A stretch of DNA of 64,000 bases from CAIZGX01 sp964385405 (GCA_964385405.1 CAYLOT010000011.1:18442-82441), one strand, 5' to 3'; positions 17,492 through 26,595 are shown, counted from the stretch's first letter. Numbers and translations are program-made. Notes: generated by a model not told the origin, from the sequence alone.

Positions 17492-17576
17492 AGGGCAACA
17501 ACATTTCTAAGCGTTTATTGCCCTTCCATTTCGGATACAATTTCCGAAAAAAATAGATTATTTCCAATCTTGGAAA
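17492..17576 (-). promoter_or_regulatory. Cluster of three inverted repeats upstream of mltD
   Basis: Three perfect 7-base inverted repeats lie within 85 bases upstream of mltD: AGGGCAA/TTGCCCT (17492-17524, 19-base spacer), TTTCGGA/TCCGAAA (17529-17549, 7-base spacer) and TTTCCAA-TC-TTGGAAA (17561-17576). The last has the close dyad spacing of a repressor site. The first could form a hairpin in the mltD leader. Function is inferred from symmetry only. Confidence 0.4.
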
Positions 17577-17614
17577 AACACAATTGTGAACACTCTGTTA
17601 GGGAAAAACTCGTA

Positions 17615-17635
17615 AAGCCTAGGATAATAAGGCTT
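17615..17635 (-). terminator. Weak terminator at the end of gatA
   Basis: On the minus strand AAGCC pairs with GGCTT (5 pairs, 11-base loop), followed by TACGAGTTTTT. The gatA stop codon lies inside the hairpin. The short stem makes this tentative. Confidence 0.35.
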
Positions 17636-19037
17636 CTAGCGTTTTTGAAAAAGTAAACAAATCACAGTCTTCTTTGTGTCGAGCAGTAACTTGTATACCG
17701 AATGGTAATCCTGTTGTTGACTCTTTTCCACATGGAATAGAAATCGCAGGATTCCCTGTAAGATTTGCATGCACTGTAAAAATATCTTGCATGTACATTG
17801 AAATTGGATCCTTCGATTTCGCTCCGAATTCAAAAGCTACATCTGTGCAAGTGGGAGAAAGTAAGAAATCATATTGGTCGAAAATAACTTTCGTCTTCTC
17901 TTGCAACACGCGTCTTACGCGCTGTCCTGTACCGTAATAGGCGTCTATGTATCCTGAACTCAACACGAACGAACCCAACAAAATTCTGCGCTTTACTTCA
18001 CGGCCAAATCCTTCTGTTCTGCTCTTTCTGTATGTTTCGTTAATGCCCTTGGCATCTTTACTTCTATAACCGTAATTAATTCCGTCGAAACGCGCCAAGT
18101 TCGAAGAAGCTTCTGCTGTGGTTAACACGTAATACGCGGGAACCATATAATCTAGATATGGGAAAGAAATAGGTTCAACCACATAGCCTTCCGTTTTCAA
18201 TCTTTCAATAATCTCATTGACCCGGGCGCGAATTTCCGGATGAACAGCAGGGCTCTCAACCGCTTCTTTCAAGTAAGCAATTCTGGCTTTGTCTGGCTTT
18301 TGTGTCGCTTGGGGTAATTTCTCTAGAAGCGTTGTGCTGTCATAAGAATCTGGACCGCTTATGATTTCAAGCAAAATCTCTGCGTCTTCAACGCATTTGG
18401 TCATTGGACCAATCTGATCGAAGCTCGATGCATATGCAATAAGCCCATATCTAGAAACCGCACCATACGTGGGCTTCATTCCCACAATACCGGTGAAAGA
18501 CGCAGGCTGACGAATAGACCCTCCCGTGTCGCTACCCAGCGCCGCCAAACAAAAATCCGCAGCTACAGCTGCAGAAGCGCCTCCTGAAGATCCTCCAGGC
18601 ACACAGTTTTCATTCAACGGATTTTTAACTGGGCCGAAATAAGACGTTTCATTGGAAGAGCCCATCGCGAACTCGTCGCAGTTTAATCTTCCAATGATAA
18701 TTGCATCTTCCGCAAGAATTCGTTCTACAACAGTGGCGCTGTATAACGATTCAAATCCTTCAAGGATTTTAGAAGATGCAGATACTTTATGATTTTTATA
18801 ACAGATGTTATCTTTAATGGCAATGACCATTCCTGCAAGTTTACCTGCAGTTCCATTGTCTATTTTTTGTTGAATTAGTTCCGCCTGTTCCAAGGCCTCT
18901 TCACCCCAAACTTCTAAGAACGCATTCAAATTCATGCGCGCCTCAATGTTCTGAAGGTAGTGCGAAACAACGTTTTTTAACGTAATGGATTTTGAGGAAA
19001 GCTCAGACTGAACTTCCTTCAACGAATGAAACACCAT
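17619..19037 (-). CDS. gatA: Asp-tRNA(Asn)/Glu-tRNA(Gln) amidotransferase subunit A
   Basis: A 472-residue amidase-signature enzyme that hydrolyses glutamine to supply ammonia for converting mischarged Glu-tRNA(Gln) or Asp-tRNA(Asn). The catalytic triad is K75 (VIAIKDNICY), S150 in PGGSSGGASAA and S174 in SDTGGSIRQPAS. Its partner gatC is about 15 kb away; gatB is outside the window. It is the second gene after tatA, 11 bases downstream. Confidence 0.96.
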   Translation of the reverse strand: MVFHSLKEVQSELSSKSITLKNVVSHYLQNIEARMNLNAFLEVWGEEALEQAELIQQKIDNGTAGKLAGMVIAIKDNICYKNHKVSASSKILEGFESLYSATVVERILAEDAIIIGRLNCDEFAMGSSNETSYFGPVKNPLNENCVPGGSSGGASAAVAADFCLAALGSDTGGSIRQPASFTGIVGMKPTYGAVSRYGLIAYASSFDQIGPMTKCVEDAEILLEIISGPDSYDSTTLLEKLPQATQKPDKARIAYLKEAVESPAVHPEIRARVNEIIERLKTEGYVVEPISFPYLDYMVPAYYVLTTAEASSNLARFDGINYGYRSKDAKGINETYRKSRTEGFGREVKRRILLGSFVLSSGYIDAYYGTGQRVRRVLQEKTKVIFDQYDFLLSPTCTDVAFEFGAKSKDPISMYMQDIFTVHANLTGNPAISIPCGKESTTGLPFGIQVTARHKEDCDLFTFSKTLEALLS

Positions 19038-19048
19038 TGGAGTGGATG

Positions 19049-19234
19049 TTATTTGTTCTCGATCTTATCAGACTCCGAAGGAGTTGAAGAAGATCCTTCG
19101 CCTTTGCTAGCGTCTTTGAATTCCTTCATTCCTTTTCCTAGACCGCGCATCAATTCTGGAATTTTCTTACCTCCGAAAAGAAGAAGAACAACAACTAAAA
19201 TTGCAATTAATTCCCAACCGCCTAATTTTCCCAT
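19049..19234 (-). CDS. tatA: Sec-independent translocase protein TatA/TatE
   Basis: A 61-residue protein with the classic TatA build: a short N-terminal membrane helix (WELIAILVVVLLLFGG, about 7-22), the FGGKKIPELMRGLGKGMKEFK hinge and amphipathic helix, and a charged, Ser-rich tail. TatA forms the pore for export of folded twin-arginine substrates. It lies directly upstream of gatA, and a TATATTTG box sits about 20 bases before the start. Confidence 0.94.
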   Translation of the reverse strand: MGKLGGWELIAILVVVLLLFGGKKIPELMRGLGKGMKEFKDASKGEGSSSTPSESDKIENK

Positions 19235-19255
19235 AACCTTAGTTTTTTAGTTGCA

Positions 19256-19263
19256 CAAATATA
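19256..19263 (-). promoter_or_regulatory. -7 box of the tatA-gatA promoter
   Basis: TATATTTG on the minus strand matches TAnnTTTG exactly, 22 bases upstream of the tatA ATG and 15 bases past the stop of the preceding gene. No clear -33 TTG is found at the expected distance. Confidence 0.45.
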
Positions 19264-19277
19264 CGACAAACCAAAGG

Positions 19278-20684
19278 TTATAGTGTACTCGGACAAACGA
19301 AATTGGTTTTCGGTAAAGAGGTCTTAGAAATTGCGTTATATCCACCAGCAATGTCAATGACATTGTGAATTCCACGGCTTTTTAAAATACTCGCAGCTAT
19401 CATGCTGCGGTATCCGCCTGCGCAATGAATGTAGTTGTTCTCTCCTGTTTTGAAGGCACTCATGTGCTGATTCAATTCGTGAAGAGGCGCGCTGGTAGCA
19501 GCTTCCAAGTATTCCGATTGAAATTCGGTTGGCTTTCGCACATCGATTGTATTCACCTTTTTATCGGAAGCCAATTCTGCAAATTGCTCGGCAGAAATGC
19601 TTTCAATCTGATCAATTTCGTTTCCAGATTTGTCCCAAGACTCGAACCCGCCTTCCAAATATCCAACCACGCCGTCATACCCTACGCGTGCCAGACGCGT
19701 TACAGCCTCTTCTTCCTGGCCTGGCTCTGTAACCAACGCAATGCGTTGCTTCATGTCGGTAATTAATGTCCCTGCCCAAGGAGCAAAATCTCCCTTCAAG
19801 CCAATGTTCACCGAACCTGGAATAAACCCTTTGCAAAAGACTTGCGGGCCGCGCACATCTAAAAGCAAAACGCTCTCATCTTCCATCAATACCGTGAACG
19901 CCTCTACAGACAGGGGTTTTAGAGAATTCTGAACAACCGCTTCTAAAGAAGAAACACCCTTCTTGTTCATAGCCACGTTCTCAGGAAAATAAAACGGAGG
20001 AGGTAACAAGCCCGAAGTAACTTCTTTTATAAAATCTTCCTTCGTCATTTCTTGAAGTGCGTAGTTCACCTCTTTCTGATGACCCAAAGTGTCGAAAGTC
20101 TCTTTGCTCATGTTCTTTCCACACGCAGAACCCGCGCCGTGTGCTGGATAAACAGTAATGTCGTTTTCCAACGGCATTAACTTGTTTCTTAGACTGTCGT
20201 ATAAATATCCGGCTAAATCTTCTTTCGTTAATTCCCCTGCTTTCTGCGCCAAATCTGGTCTTCCAACATCACCAATGAACAGTGTGTCTCCTGTAAATAC
20301 CGCTACTTGCTTTCCGTTTTCATCGCGAAGCAAATAACACGTGCTCTCCATGGTGTGACCGGGTGTATGCAAAACCTCAATGGTGCAATTTCCAACGTGA
20401 AGAATTTCTCCGTCGGTTGCAATGTGTGAAATGAATTCAGTCTTCGCGTTCGGACCGAAAACAATGGTTGCACCTGTGTAAACTTGAAGATCTAAATGTC
20501 CGCTTACAAAGTCAGCATGAAAATGCGTTTCTAAAATGTATTTGATCTTCGCGCCTGAAGCGTTCGCTCTATCTGTGTAGGCTTTTGTATCGCGAAGCGG
20601 ATCAATAATAACCGCCTCACCATTGCTTTCAATGTAGTACGCGCCTTGCGCTAAACATCCAGTGTAAATCTGTTCAATTTTCAT
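19278..20684 (-). CDS. CstB-like persulfide dioxygenase/sulfurtransferase (MBL fold plus two rhodanese domains)
   Basis: A 468-residue cytosolic protein. Residues 1 to about 240 are a metallo-beta-lactamase domain of the ETHE1 type with metal motif HFHADFVSGH (H54, H56, D58, H63) and HTPGHTMEST. Two rhodanese domains follow. The first (about 260-355) has no cysteine at the active loop (VTEPGQEEEA), and the second (about 370-465) has Cys421 in HCAGGYRS. This MBL/inactive/active order is that of CstB, which oxidises low-molecular-weight persulfides and forms thiosulfate. It overlaps the tauE-type gene by four bases, supporting a sulfur role. Confidence 0.88.
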   Translation of the reverse strand: MKIEQIYTGCLAQGAYYIESNGEAVIIDPLRDTKAYTDRANASGAKIKYILETHFHADFVSGHLDLQVYTGATIVFGPNAKTEFISHIATDGEILHVGNCTIEVLHTPGHTMESTCYLLRDENGKQVAVFTGDTLFIGDVGRPDLAQKAGELTKEDLAGYLYDSLRNKLMPLENDITVYPAHGAGSACGKNMSKETFDTLGHQKEVNYALQEMTKEDFIKEVTSGLLPPPFYFPENVAMNKKGVSSLEAVVQNSLKPLSVEAFTVLMEDESVLLLDVRGPQVFCKGFIPGSVNIGLKGDFAPWAGTLITDMKQRIALVTEPGQEEEAVTRLARVGYDGVVGYLEGGFESWDKSGNEIDQIESISAEQFAELASDKKVNTIDVRKPTEFQSEYLEAATSAPLHELNQHMSAFKTGENNYIHCAGGYRSMIAASILKSRGIHNVIDIAGGYNAISKTSLPKTNFVCPSTL

Positions 20685-21481
20685 AGTATCTCAATCATTT
20701 CTTTCGTTAACATATACGTTCCCACGGCCAGCAAAAGTACAACGAAGGACTTTCGCAAAATCGTATCGGACCATTTTTTAGAGAGTAAAGTTCCTGCAAT
20801 TACACCCACAACTGCAATGCATAAAAAGGGTATGAGTATGGAGAAATTCAAGGTGTTCAATTCCGAATATGACACTGCTAATCCAGAAGCCGAATTCAAA
20901 GTAATAACTACAAACGTTGAAGCTATAGCCGCAGACATGGTGGTATTGCGGTAGGCGTAAATAGCAGGGACAATCAAGAATCCTCCTCCTACTCCGATGA
21001 GCGATCCCAACACACCTACAACAGCGGCATTCAAGGACAATGAAACAAGTCCTTTTCCTTTTGCTTTCTTGGGGTTAAGCAGTTTGTATGCAACAATGAA
21101 CATGATGGTCACAAACAGCAGAAGCAAAATGCTTTGCGTTGAGGCCTTCCAACCGAAAACAAAAAATTCTTTGGGCAAAATCGGTAACACAAAGAATTTG
21201 ATTAACGCTATAAAGACCATGGAAACCGCTGCAAACAGCAGAGCTAAGCGCCATTCAATTTCTTTCCTACTTTGAATTCCACCAACAATAGAACTGAAAA
21301 ACAAGATGGCGTAGGAAGAAACGACCGCCGATCGCAAATCGAATCCAAACAAATAAACCAAAATAGGAATGGTAAGAATTGCGCCGCCACCTCCAAGCAC
21401 GCCCAACACAAAGCCCATAAGCAGTGCTCCGAAAAATCCAAGGGCCATTGTTAGTTCCATAATGCAAAGATAGTTCTTCAA
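20681..21481 (-). CDS. TauE/SafE (TSUP) family sulfur-compound exporter
   Basis: A 266-residue membrane protein (259 if it starts at MELTMALG, 21460, which is more natural because the membrane helix starts soon after). It has about eight helices and the two TSUP repeat signatures: GFVLGVLGGGGAILTIP near the N-terminus and SLIGVGGGFLIVPAI in the middle. Members move sulfite, sulfoacetate, thiosulfate or similar anions. The four-base overlap with the CstB-like gene suggests it exports the sulfite or thiosulfate made there. Confidence 0.9.
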   Translation of the reverse strand: MKNYLCIMELTMALGFFGALLMGFVLGVLGGGGAILTIPILVYLFGFDLRSAVVSSYAILFFSSIVGGIQSRKEIEWRLALLFAAVSMVFIALIKFFVLPILPKEFFVFGWKASTQSILLLLFVTIMFIVAYKLLNPKKAKGKGLVSLSLNAAVVGVLGSLIGVGGGFLIVPAIYAYRNTTMSAAIASTFVVITLNSASGLAVSYSELNTLNFSILIPFLCIAVVGVIAGTLLSKKWSDTILRKSFVVLLLAVGTYMLTKEMIEIL

Positions 21482-21503
21482 TAAAGGTACGAAGTGACGA
21501 TTA

Positions 21504-23120
21504 TCACTTAAGACCGGCTATACTCATTAATCGCTGTGTGTATTGGTTTGAAGGATTAAAAAACACCTCTTCAGCATTTCCTTTTTCAACCAACTCACCC
21601 TTCCGCATAACCAAAACATTGTTGCTCATGTGATAGACCACCGGCATATCGTGAGAAATAAACAAATACGTCAGACCGAATTCTTCCTTCAAATCATTCA
21701 ACAAATTCAACACCTGCGCTTGAACAGAAACATCTAGCGCCGCGACGGCTTCATCGCAGATGATTAACTTCGGATTAGTTGCCAATGCGCGAGCAATGAC
21801 TATACGCTGACGCTGTCCACCTGAAAAATTGTGTGCGTAACGCTGCGCGCTATCGACGGGCATTCCAACGGCATTCAGTAAATATTCAACACGCTTTTTT
21901 CGTTCCGAATTTGAACTTCCTATTTTATGAATGTGCAAAGGCTCGAGGAGCATGTCTTCAATTTTCAATTTCGGATTTAACGAAGCAAACGGATCTTGAA
22001 ACACCATCTGAATGTCTCTTCGAAATTTATTCGGAAAAGAATTTTCATTGCCAATAAGTTGCTCTGCTTCGAACCAAACCTTTCCGCTTGAAGGGGCAAG
22101 AAGTCCCATAAGCATGCGGCTTAGCGACGTCTTTCCACATCCACTTTCTCCAATTAAACCAAGGGTTTCACCGTGTTTTATTTCGAAGGAAACATTGTTC
22201 ACGGCAGGGGTGGTTTGTCCCGGATAAATCTTCGTCAACCCATCAACTCGCAATAAAATATTTTCATTGGCAGAAAACGAATACTGCTTCTCGGAACGGT
22301 CATTTCCCAACGTAACTAAACTCTTCCCTTTTGAATCTTTCGTGGGTCTGCAAGCAAGTAATCCCCTTGTGTATTCGTGTTGCGGCGCATTCAACACAGT
22401 TGCTGAATCGCCCTGTTCAAGGGCGTTTCCAGCCTTCATTACCACAATGGAGTCGGCCATTTCCTTCACAACGTGCAAGTCGTGTGAGATGAAAAGCACC
22501 GACATGTTTCGTTGTGCTTTGAGCTTTTTGATTAACTCTAAAATCGACGCTTGAACCGAAGGGTCCAAGGCAGTCGTTGGTTCATCTGCTATAAGCAGCA
22601 TGGGCTCTGAAGCCAAGGCCATGGCTATCATAATGCGCTGACGCTGTCCGCCTGAAAATTCATGCGGATACTTTTTCAAAGCACCCGTCGGATCAGGCAT
22701 TTCAACCTCTTCTAACAAAGACAAGACTTTGCTTTTTCGCCTTTCTTTTTCTTCATGTCGAAGGCATTCCTCCATTTGCTGCTGACAAGTCATTGCAGGA
22801 TTAAGCGCCGTCATGGGCTCTTGAAAAATCACGGCAATTTTTTTTCCGCGCAACGAAACCAAAACTTCGTCTGTAGGCTTCACTGTTCGATTTTCAGAAC
22901 CCAACAATTCACCCGAAAGAAAAATCTCTCCGGAAGGAAATGATAAATTTTTTGTTGGAAGTAATCCGAGCAACGACATGGCGGTTACCGATTTTCCACT
23001 TCCAGATTCACCCACCACGGCTGTTATCTTTCCTGGAAAAAGCGCATAGGATAAGGCGTTCACAACAATTCTATTGTTGAAGGCCACACTTAAATTTCGT
23101 ATTTCCAACAAAGGTTTCAC
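21504..23120 (-). CDS. Oligopeptide/dipeptide-type ABC transporter ATPase, two nucleotide-binding domains in one chain
   Basis: A 538-residue protein from the GTG at 23120 (VKPLLEIRNLSVAF); the open frame runs on to 23258 but its first 46 residues are not ABC-like. Both halves have a full ATPase site: GESGSGKS with FSGGQRQRIMIAMAL in the first, GESGCGKTSL with FSGGQRQRIVIARAL in the second, each with a DE Walker B. The domain order resembles fused DppD-DppF or the YejF/GsiA type. The Opp C-terminal motif (QHEYTRGLLACRP and NQYTQRLMSIAG) follows each half. No permease or binding protein is adjacent. Confidence 0.93.
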   Translation of the reverse strand: MKPLLEIRNLSVAFNNRIVVNALSYALFPGKITAVVGESGSGKSVTAMSLLGLLPTKNLSFPSGEIFLSGELLGSENRTVKPTDEVLVSLRGKKIAVIFQEPMTALNPAMTCQQQMEECLRHEEKERRKSKVLSLLEEVEMPDPTGALKKYPHEFSGGQRQRIMIAMALASEPMLLIADEPTTALDPSVQASILELIKKLKAQRNMSVLFISHDLHVVKEMADSIVVMKAGNALEQGDSATVLNAPQHEYTRGLLACRPTKDSKGKSLVTLGNDRSEKQYSFSANENILLRVDGLTKIYPGQTTPAVNNVSFEIKHGETLGLIGESGCGKTSLSRMLMGLLAPSSGKVWFEAEQLIGNENSFPNKFRRDIQMVFQDPFASLNPKLKIEDMLLEPLHIHKIGSSNSERKKRVEYLLNAVGMPVDSAQRYAHNFSGGQRQRIVIARALATNPKLIICDEAVAALDVSVQAQVLNLLNDLKEEFGLTYLFISHDMPVVYHMSNNVLVMRKGELVEKGNAEEVFFNPSNQYTQRLMSIAGLK

Positions 23121-23263
23121 TACCTGCAAGATGATTATTATTTCAGTTGGAAAGACACCGCTCTTTTGAAGAAATAAACATTGCAATCGCAATAAACCTT
23201 TTTGTAGAATTAACTTCTTACCCGAACAGTTCTTAACTTTATTGAACCTTAAAATCATTCCTT

Positions 23264-24808
23264 GTGAAAAAACTTGTAATTCTCTCCGCTATTTCAATCA
23301 GTTCAATTGGCGCATTCGCCCAAGTAACTTGGAGCGAAAACATAGCGCCCATTTTATTTGAACACTGCACCAAATGCCACCACGAGGGTGGAATAGGCCC
23401 CTCTTCGTTCATGACATACGACGATGCATACAACAGTTCGGTGGGAATATTGGGCGCAATAACTTCGGGACAAATGCCCCCTTGGCCAGCGGATCCGAAT
23501 TACCGTCATTTCGTAGGGGAAAACGTGCTTACTCAAGCAGAAAAACAGGCCATTGAGGATTGGTTGGTTGGAGGGGCATTAAGCGGTGACCTTGCACTCG
23601 CTCCGCCAACACCTGTTTACAACAACAATACACAACTTCCCTCTGTTGACCAAACTTTCACAACACCGAACTATACCAGTCCTGCAACAAACAGCGATTA
23701 CTACCGAACCTTCGTTATTCCGAGTGGTTTGACACAAGACGGATGGATAGATGGTATTGAAATTATTCCTGGAAATGCAGACATTGTTCACCACGTTGTG
23801 ATTTCTTACGATCCCACGGGGGCGGGCGCTACGCTCGATGCAAATGACCCCGGGGCAGGATTTCAGTCGAGCGGAGGAGGTTTAGTTGACGGTGCGAAAT
23901 TCCTTGCCGCTTGGGCGCCCGGTGGCGGACCTTTGTGGGTGCCTTTTGGATTCGCACAGCGATTAGAAGCGGACGGAGATTTATTGGTTGAATTCCATTA
24001 TCCGGCAGGGTCTCTCGGTCAGTCAGATCAAACTACTATAAACCTTCATTATTCAGACGACCCCACACCGCGAGAAGTTTGGTATAACCCCATACTGAAT
24101 CATGCGCCTGGAATTTTAGATCAGAACTTCCTATTTATTCCTGCCAATCAAACTGCAACATTTACCGAAACTTATAACGTTCCTTTAGATGTAACCCTCA
24201 TTGGCACGTTCCCTCACATGCATCGTATTGGAAGGAGCATCAGCAGTTGGGCCGAGTTACCTGGCGGAGGAACTGAGCCGCTGATAAGCATTCCAAGTTG
24301 GGATTTCAATTGGCAGTTGAGTTACAACTACCCACAATTAATTCACATTCCACAAAACACGAACTTACGCGCTGAAGCCTTCTACGATAACACTTCTGCG
24401 AATCCATACAATCCCAATAGCCCACCTCAATTGGTTATGGCGGGGGAAGAAACGGGAGATGAAATGATGATCGTTTTCTTCGCATACACCTATTACTTAC
24501 CAGGAGATGAAGACATTGTTGTTGAACCAATCGTTGGCACAGAAGAGCAGCATGTTGTGCAGCAGCAATTCGATATTTTCCCAAATCCGAACAACGGAAC
24601 ATTCAACATTCAAACGTTCAATCAACGCTTCGATAAAGCGGTTATAACCGTTACAGACATAAGCGGAAAAATCGTTTATGAAGCGAATATGAATATCCCC
24701 GGTGGAATGCACACGCAGTCAGTAGAACTGAATCTCCCGAAAGGAATTTATGTGCTACACGCTGAAGGAACAACCACTCACGAAAGTGAGCGTTTCATTG
24801 TTGAATAA
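23264..24808 (+). CDS. Secreted cytochrome c / PHM-type copper monooxygenase fusion with type IX sorting domain
   Basis: A 514-residue protein starting at GTG with a signal peptide (MKKLVILSAISISSIGAFAQ). A short cytochrome c-like domain carries CTKCH (C35, C38, H39) and a probable axial Met in MPPW (71). It is followed by the two domains of the copper type II ascorbate-dependent monooxygenase (PHM/DBH) fold. Candidate ligands are all present: H176-H177 and H245 for CuH, H318 and H320 (FPHMHRIG) and M401 (GDEMM) for CuM. The end (FDIFPNPNNGTF, about 434-514) is a type A sorting domain. Substrate is unknown. It abuts the convergent porV-like gene. Confidence 0.87.
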   Translation: MKKLVILSAISISSIGAFAQVTWSENIAPILFEHCTKCHHEGGIGPSSFMTYDDAYNSSVGILGAITSGQMPPWPADPNYRHFVGENVLTQAEKQAIEDWLVGGALSGDLALAPPTPVYNNNTQLPSVDQTFTTPNYTSPATNSDYYRTFVIPSGLTQDGWIDGIEIIPGNADIVHHVVISYDPTGAGATLDANDPGAGFQSSGGGLVDGAKFLAAWAPGGGPLWVPFGFAQRLEADGDLLVEFHYPAGSLGQSDQTTINLHYSDDPTPREVWYNPILNHAPGILDQNFLFIPANQTATFTETYNVPLDVTLIGTFPHMHRIGRSISSWAELPGGGTEPLISIPSWDFNWQLSYNYPQLIHIPQNTNLRAEAFYDNTSANPYNPNSPPQLVMAGEETGDEMMIVFFAYTYYLPGDEDIVVEPIVGTEEQHVVQQQFDIFPNPNNGTFNIQTFNQRFDKAVITVTDISGKIVYEANMNIPGGMHTQSVELNLPKGIYVLHAEGTTTHESERFIVE

Positions 24809-25900
24809 CTACAGCGAAAACTTCAGCGAAAAGACGTTGCTATAGAGAACGTCGGAAGAATTTCCAACATCTGATAACGCATAGTCGATGAACATTTTTC
24901 GAAGGCGAATGCCAATGCCAATGTTTGGTTGATATGTGATGTACTCTTCTTCGAAATCCTTTACGCGCTGGGCGTTTCCAACACCAGCGCGAAAAAATAT
25001 CGTGTTTGAATAACCCAATTCCAATCCTACATTCGGATCAATACTGAAGACATTACCAGACACCAACGCATTGCGCTGTCCGTCTGTAGTGAAGGTCGCA
25101 TTTCCTTCCACCAAAAAAGAAATTTTGTCTTTGTTGAATTTATAGCCTGCTCCGAGAATGGCGCGCGGCAAAGCTATTTCTAAACCGTTTTGGGGTAACG
25201 TATTGCCTGTTTGTTGAAAGACTGAAGTAGCGGTTGAGCCCAAGCTGAAAGACCATGCGTTGAACGTTGAACTTGCATCGCGAACAACTGCGCCCAAGCA
25301 CAAATGCTTTCCTTGGTATTGCGCGCCGAGATCGAATCCAAATCCGAAGGAACGCGCAAAATCTCCGATCTGTCGGTAGATAATTTTTGCCGTGCCGCCA
25401 ATGTTTACGCGACTTGCCCAAGGCTTGTGAATAAAGGGAACCCCCTTCTTTGCGTAAGAAAACAAGAACGCATAATCTGCAGCATTGAAAGTGGTAACTC
25501 TTGAATAATCAATGTTTCCATTGGGATCATATAAGTCCAATGTATTCGGAATATCATCGATTCCAAATCGAATAAGCGAAAAGGAAGCCGCCGAAGTTGA
25601 ATCCAATCTTTTGCCCACAGCTGCATAATCGAATTTAGCAATTCCTGCATAAGACTCACTGTGCATAAGAGCAGCATCGAGTTTATTTCCCAAGGCTAAA
25701 AGTCCTGCCGGATTCCAATATCCAGATGTAACATCATTCACGCTGCTCACTTGTGCTTGCGACATACCCATGGCACGAGCGCCGACCCCGATTTGCAAAA
25801 ATTCATTCACATATACACGTGCAACTTGCGCGTGTGTGAAATGTGACGCGCAAAGAAAAGCGAGTACTGAAACAATTTTAGAAAGGAATCTTTTATTCAT
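24809..25900 (-). CDS. PorV/PorQ family outer-membrane protein
   Basis: A 363-residue protein with a signal peptide (to HFTHAQ, about 25) and an outer-membrane beta barrel resembling FadL/UPF0164 proteins. The N-terminal motif EFLQIGVGARAMGMSQAQVSSVNDVTSGYWNPAGLL is the family signature. PorV shuttles or anchors type IX cargo and PorQ is its relative; this sequence could be either, or a third paralogue. Its stop abuts the stop of the convergent secreted copper protein, which itself is a type IX cargo. The shared position may be coincidental. Confidence 0.8.
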   Translation of the reverse strand: MNKRFLSKIVSVLAFLCASHFTHAQVARVYVNEFLQIGVGARAMGMSQAQVSSVNDVTSGYWNPAGLLALGNKLDAALMHSESYAGIAKFDYAAVGKRLDSTSAASFSLIRFGIDDIPNTLDLYDPNGNIDYSRVTTFNAADYAFLFSYAKKGVPFIHKPWASRVNIGGTAKIIYRQIGDFARSFGFGFDLGAQYQGKHLCLGAVVRDASSTFNAWSFSLGSTATSVFQQTGNTLPQNGLEIALPRAILGAGYKFNKDKISFLVEGNATFTTDGQRNALVSGNVFSIDPNVGLELGYSNTIFFRAGVGNAQRVKDFEEEYITYQPNIGIGIRLRKMFIDYALSDVGNSSDVLYSNVFSLKFSL

Positions 25901-25938
25901 GAGCGACGTTGAAACGAAGGAGGTTACAGTTTATTATC

Positions 25939-26583
25939 TTAAACCGAAATTACTTCCTCAACCACACTTGGTAACTTCGCTTTCAATAAGTTTTCAATAC
26001 CTCCCTTGAGTGTAGCTGTTGATGAAGGGCATCCAGCACACGAGCCTTTCATTTCAACAAAAACTTTCTTGTCTTCGTAAGCTACAAAATCAATAGCACC
26101 GCCATCGGCCTCTACAGCTGGACGCACAAACTCTTCCAAAAGAGCCATAATGGAGTCGTCGTATTCAGAAGGTTTGAATTTAGATCTGTCTATAACCGAA
26201 GGTTTCGAACCGCCGGCTTTGGCCTCTTCAATCATAGTTGCACTTCTGCTCATGAGCTCAGCAGGAACTGTAGAAACCGCAATTTCGTTGTCCATGAGCC
26301 ACTCGCGAATATATTCGCGCAACTGCATCACAATCATGTCCCAATCAATAGTAGCGTCTTTCGTTACCGTAACGAAATTATGCGCAACAAAAACATTGGT
26401 TACAAATGGAAAATTGAAAAGCTCTTCCGCCAATGGCGATGAGCCCGTTGCTTCAGCCTTTGACTTATATTCAACTTGAAGTCCGCCCGTTAACAACAAA
26501 CGATCCGCAACAAACTTCATAGATGAAGGATTCGGTGTCATTTCAGCATATACAGAGGTCGGAATTTTTTTTCTTTCGTTCAT
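25939..26583 (-). CDS. nfuA: Nfu-type iron-sulfur cluster carrier
   Basis: A 214-residue protein from the ATG at 26583 (MNERKKIPTSVYAEMTPNPSS); a longer frame reaches 26625, but this start fits the family. An N-terminal Nfu_N domain (MTPNPSSMKFV, about residues 15-100) is followed by a C-terminal NifU domain with the cluster ligands C182 and C185 in SCAGCPSSTATLKGG. The family delivers Fe-S clusters to target apoproteins. The gene is divergent from the amidohydrolase gene, and a TACCTTTG box lies just upstream. Confidence 0.93.
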   Translation of the reverse strand: MNERKKIPTSVYAEMTPNPSSMKFVADRLLLTGGLQVEYKSKAEATGSSPLAEELFNFPFVTNVFVAHNFVTVTKDATIDWDMIVMQLREYIREWLMDNEIAVSTVPAELMSRSATMIEEAKAGGSKPSVIDRSKFKPSEYDDSIMALLEEFVRPAVEADGGAIDFVAYEDKKVFVEMKGSCAGCPSSTATLKGGIENLLKAKLPSVVEEVISV

Positions 26584-26587
26584 GGAA

Positions 26588-26595
26588 CAAAGGTA
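26588..26595 (-). promoter_or_regulatory. -7 box upstream of nfu
   Basis: TACCTTTG on the minus strand is an exact TAnnTTTG match ending 5 bases before the nfu ATG, so the message would be leaderless or nearly so. No -33 TTG is found at the usual spacing. Confidence 0.35.

Noticed and set aside
23121..23258. N-terminal extension of the ABC ATPase
   Set aside because: The first 46 residues are not ABC-like; the domain starts at the GTG at 23120.
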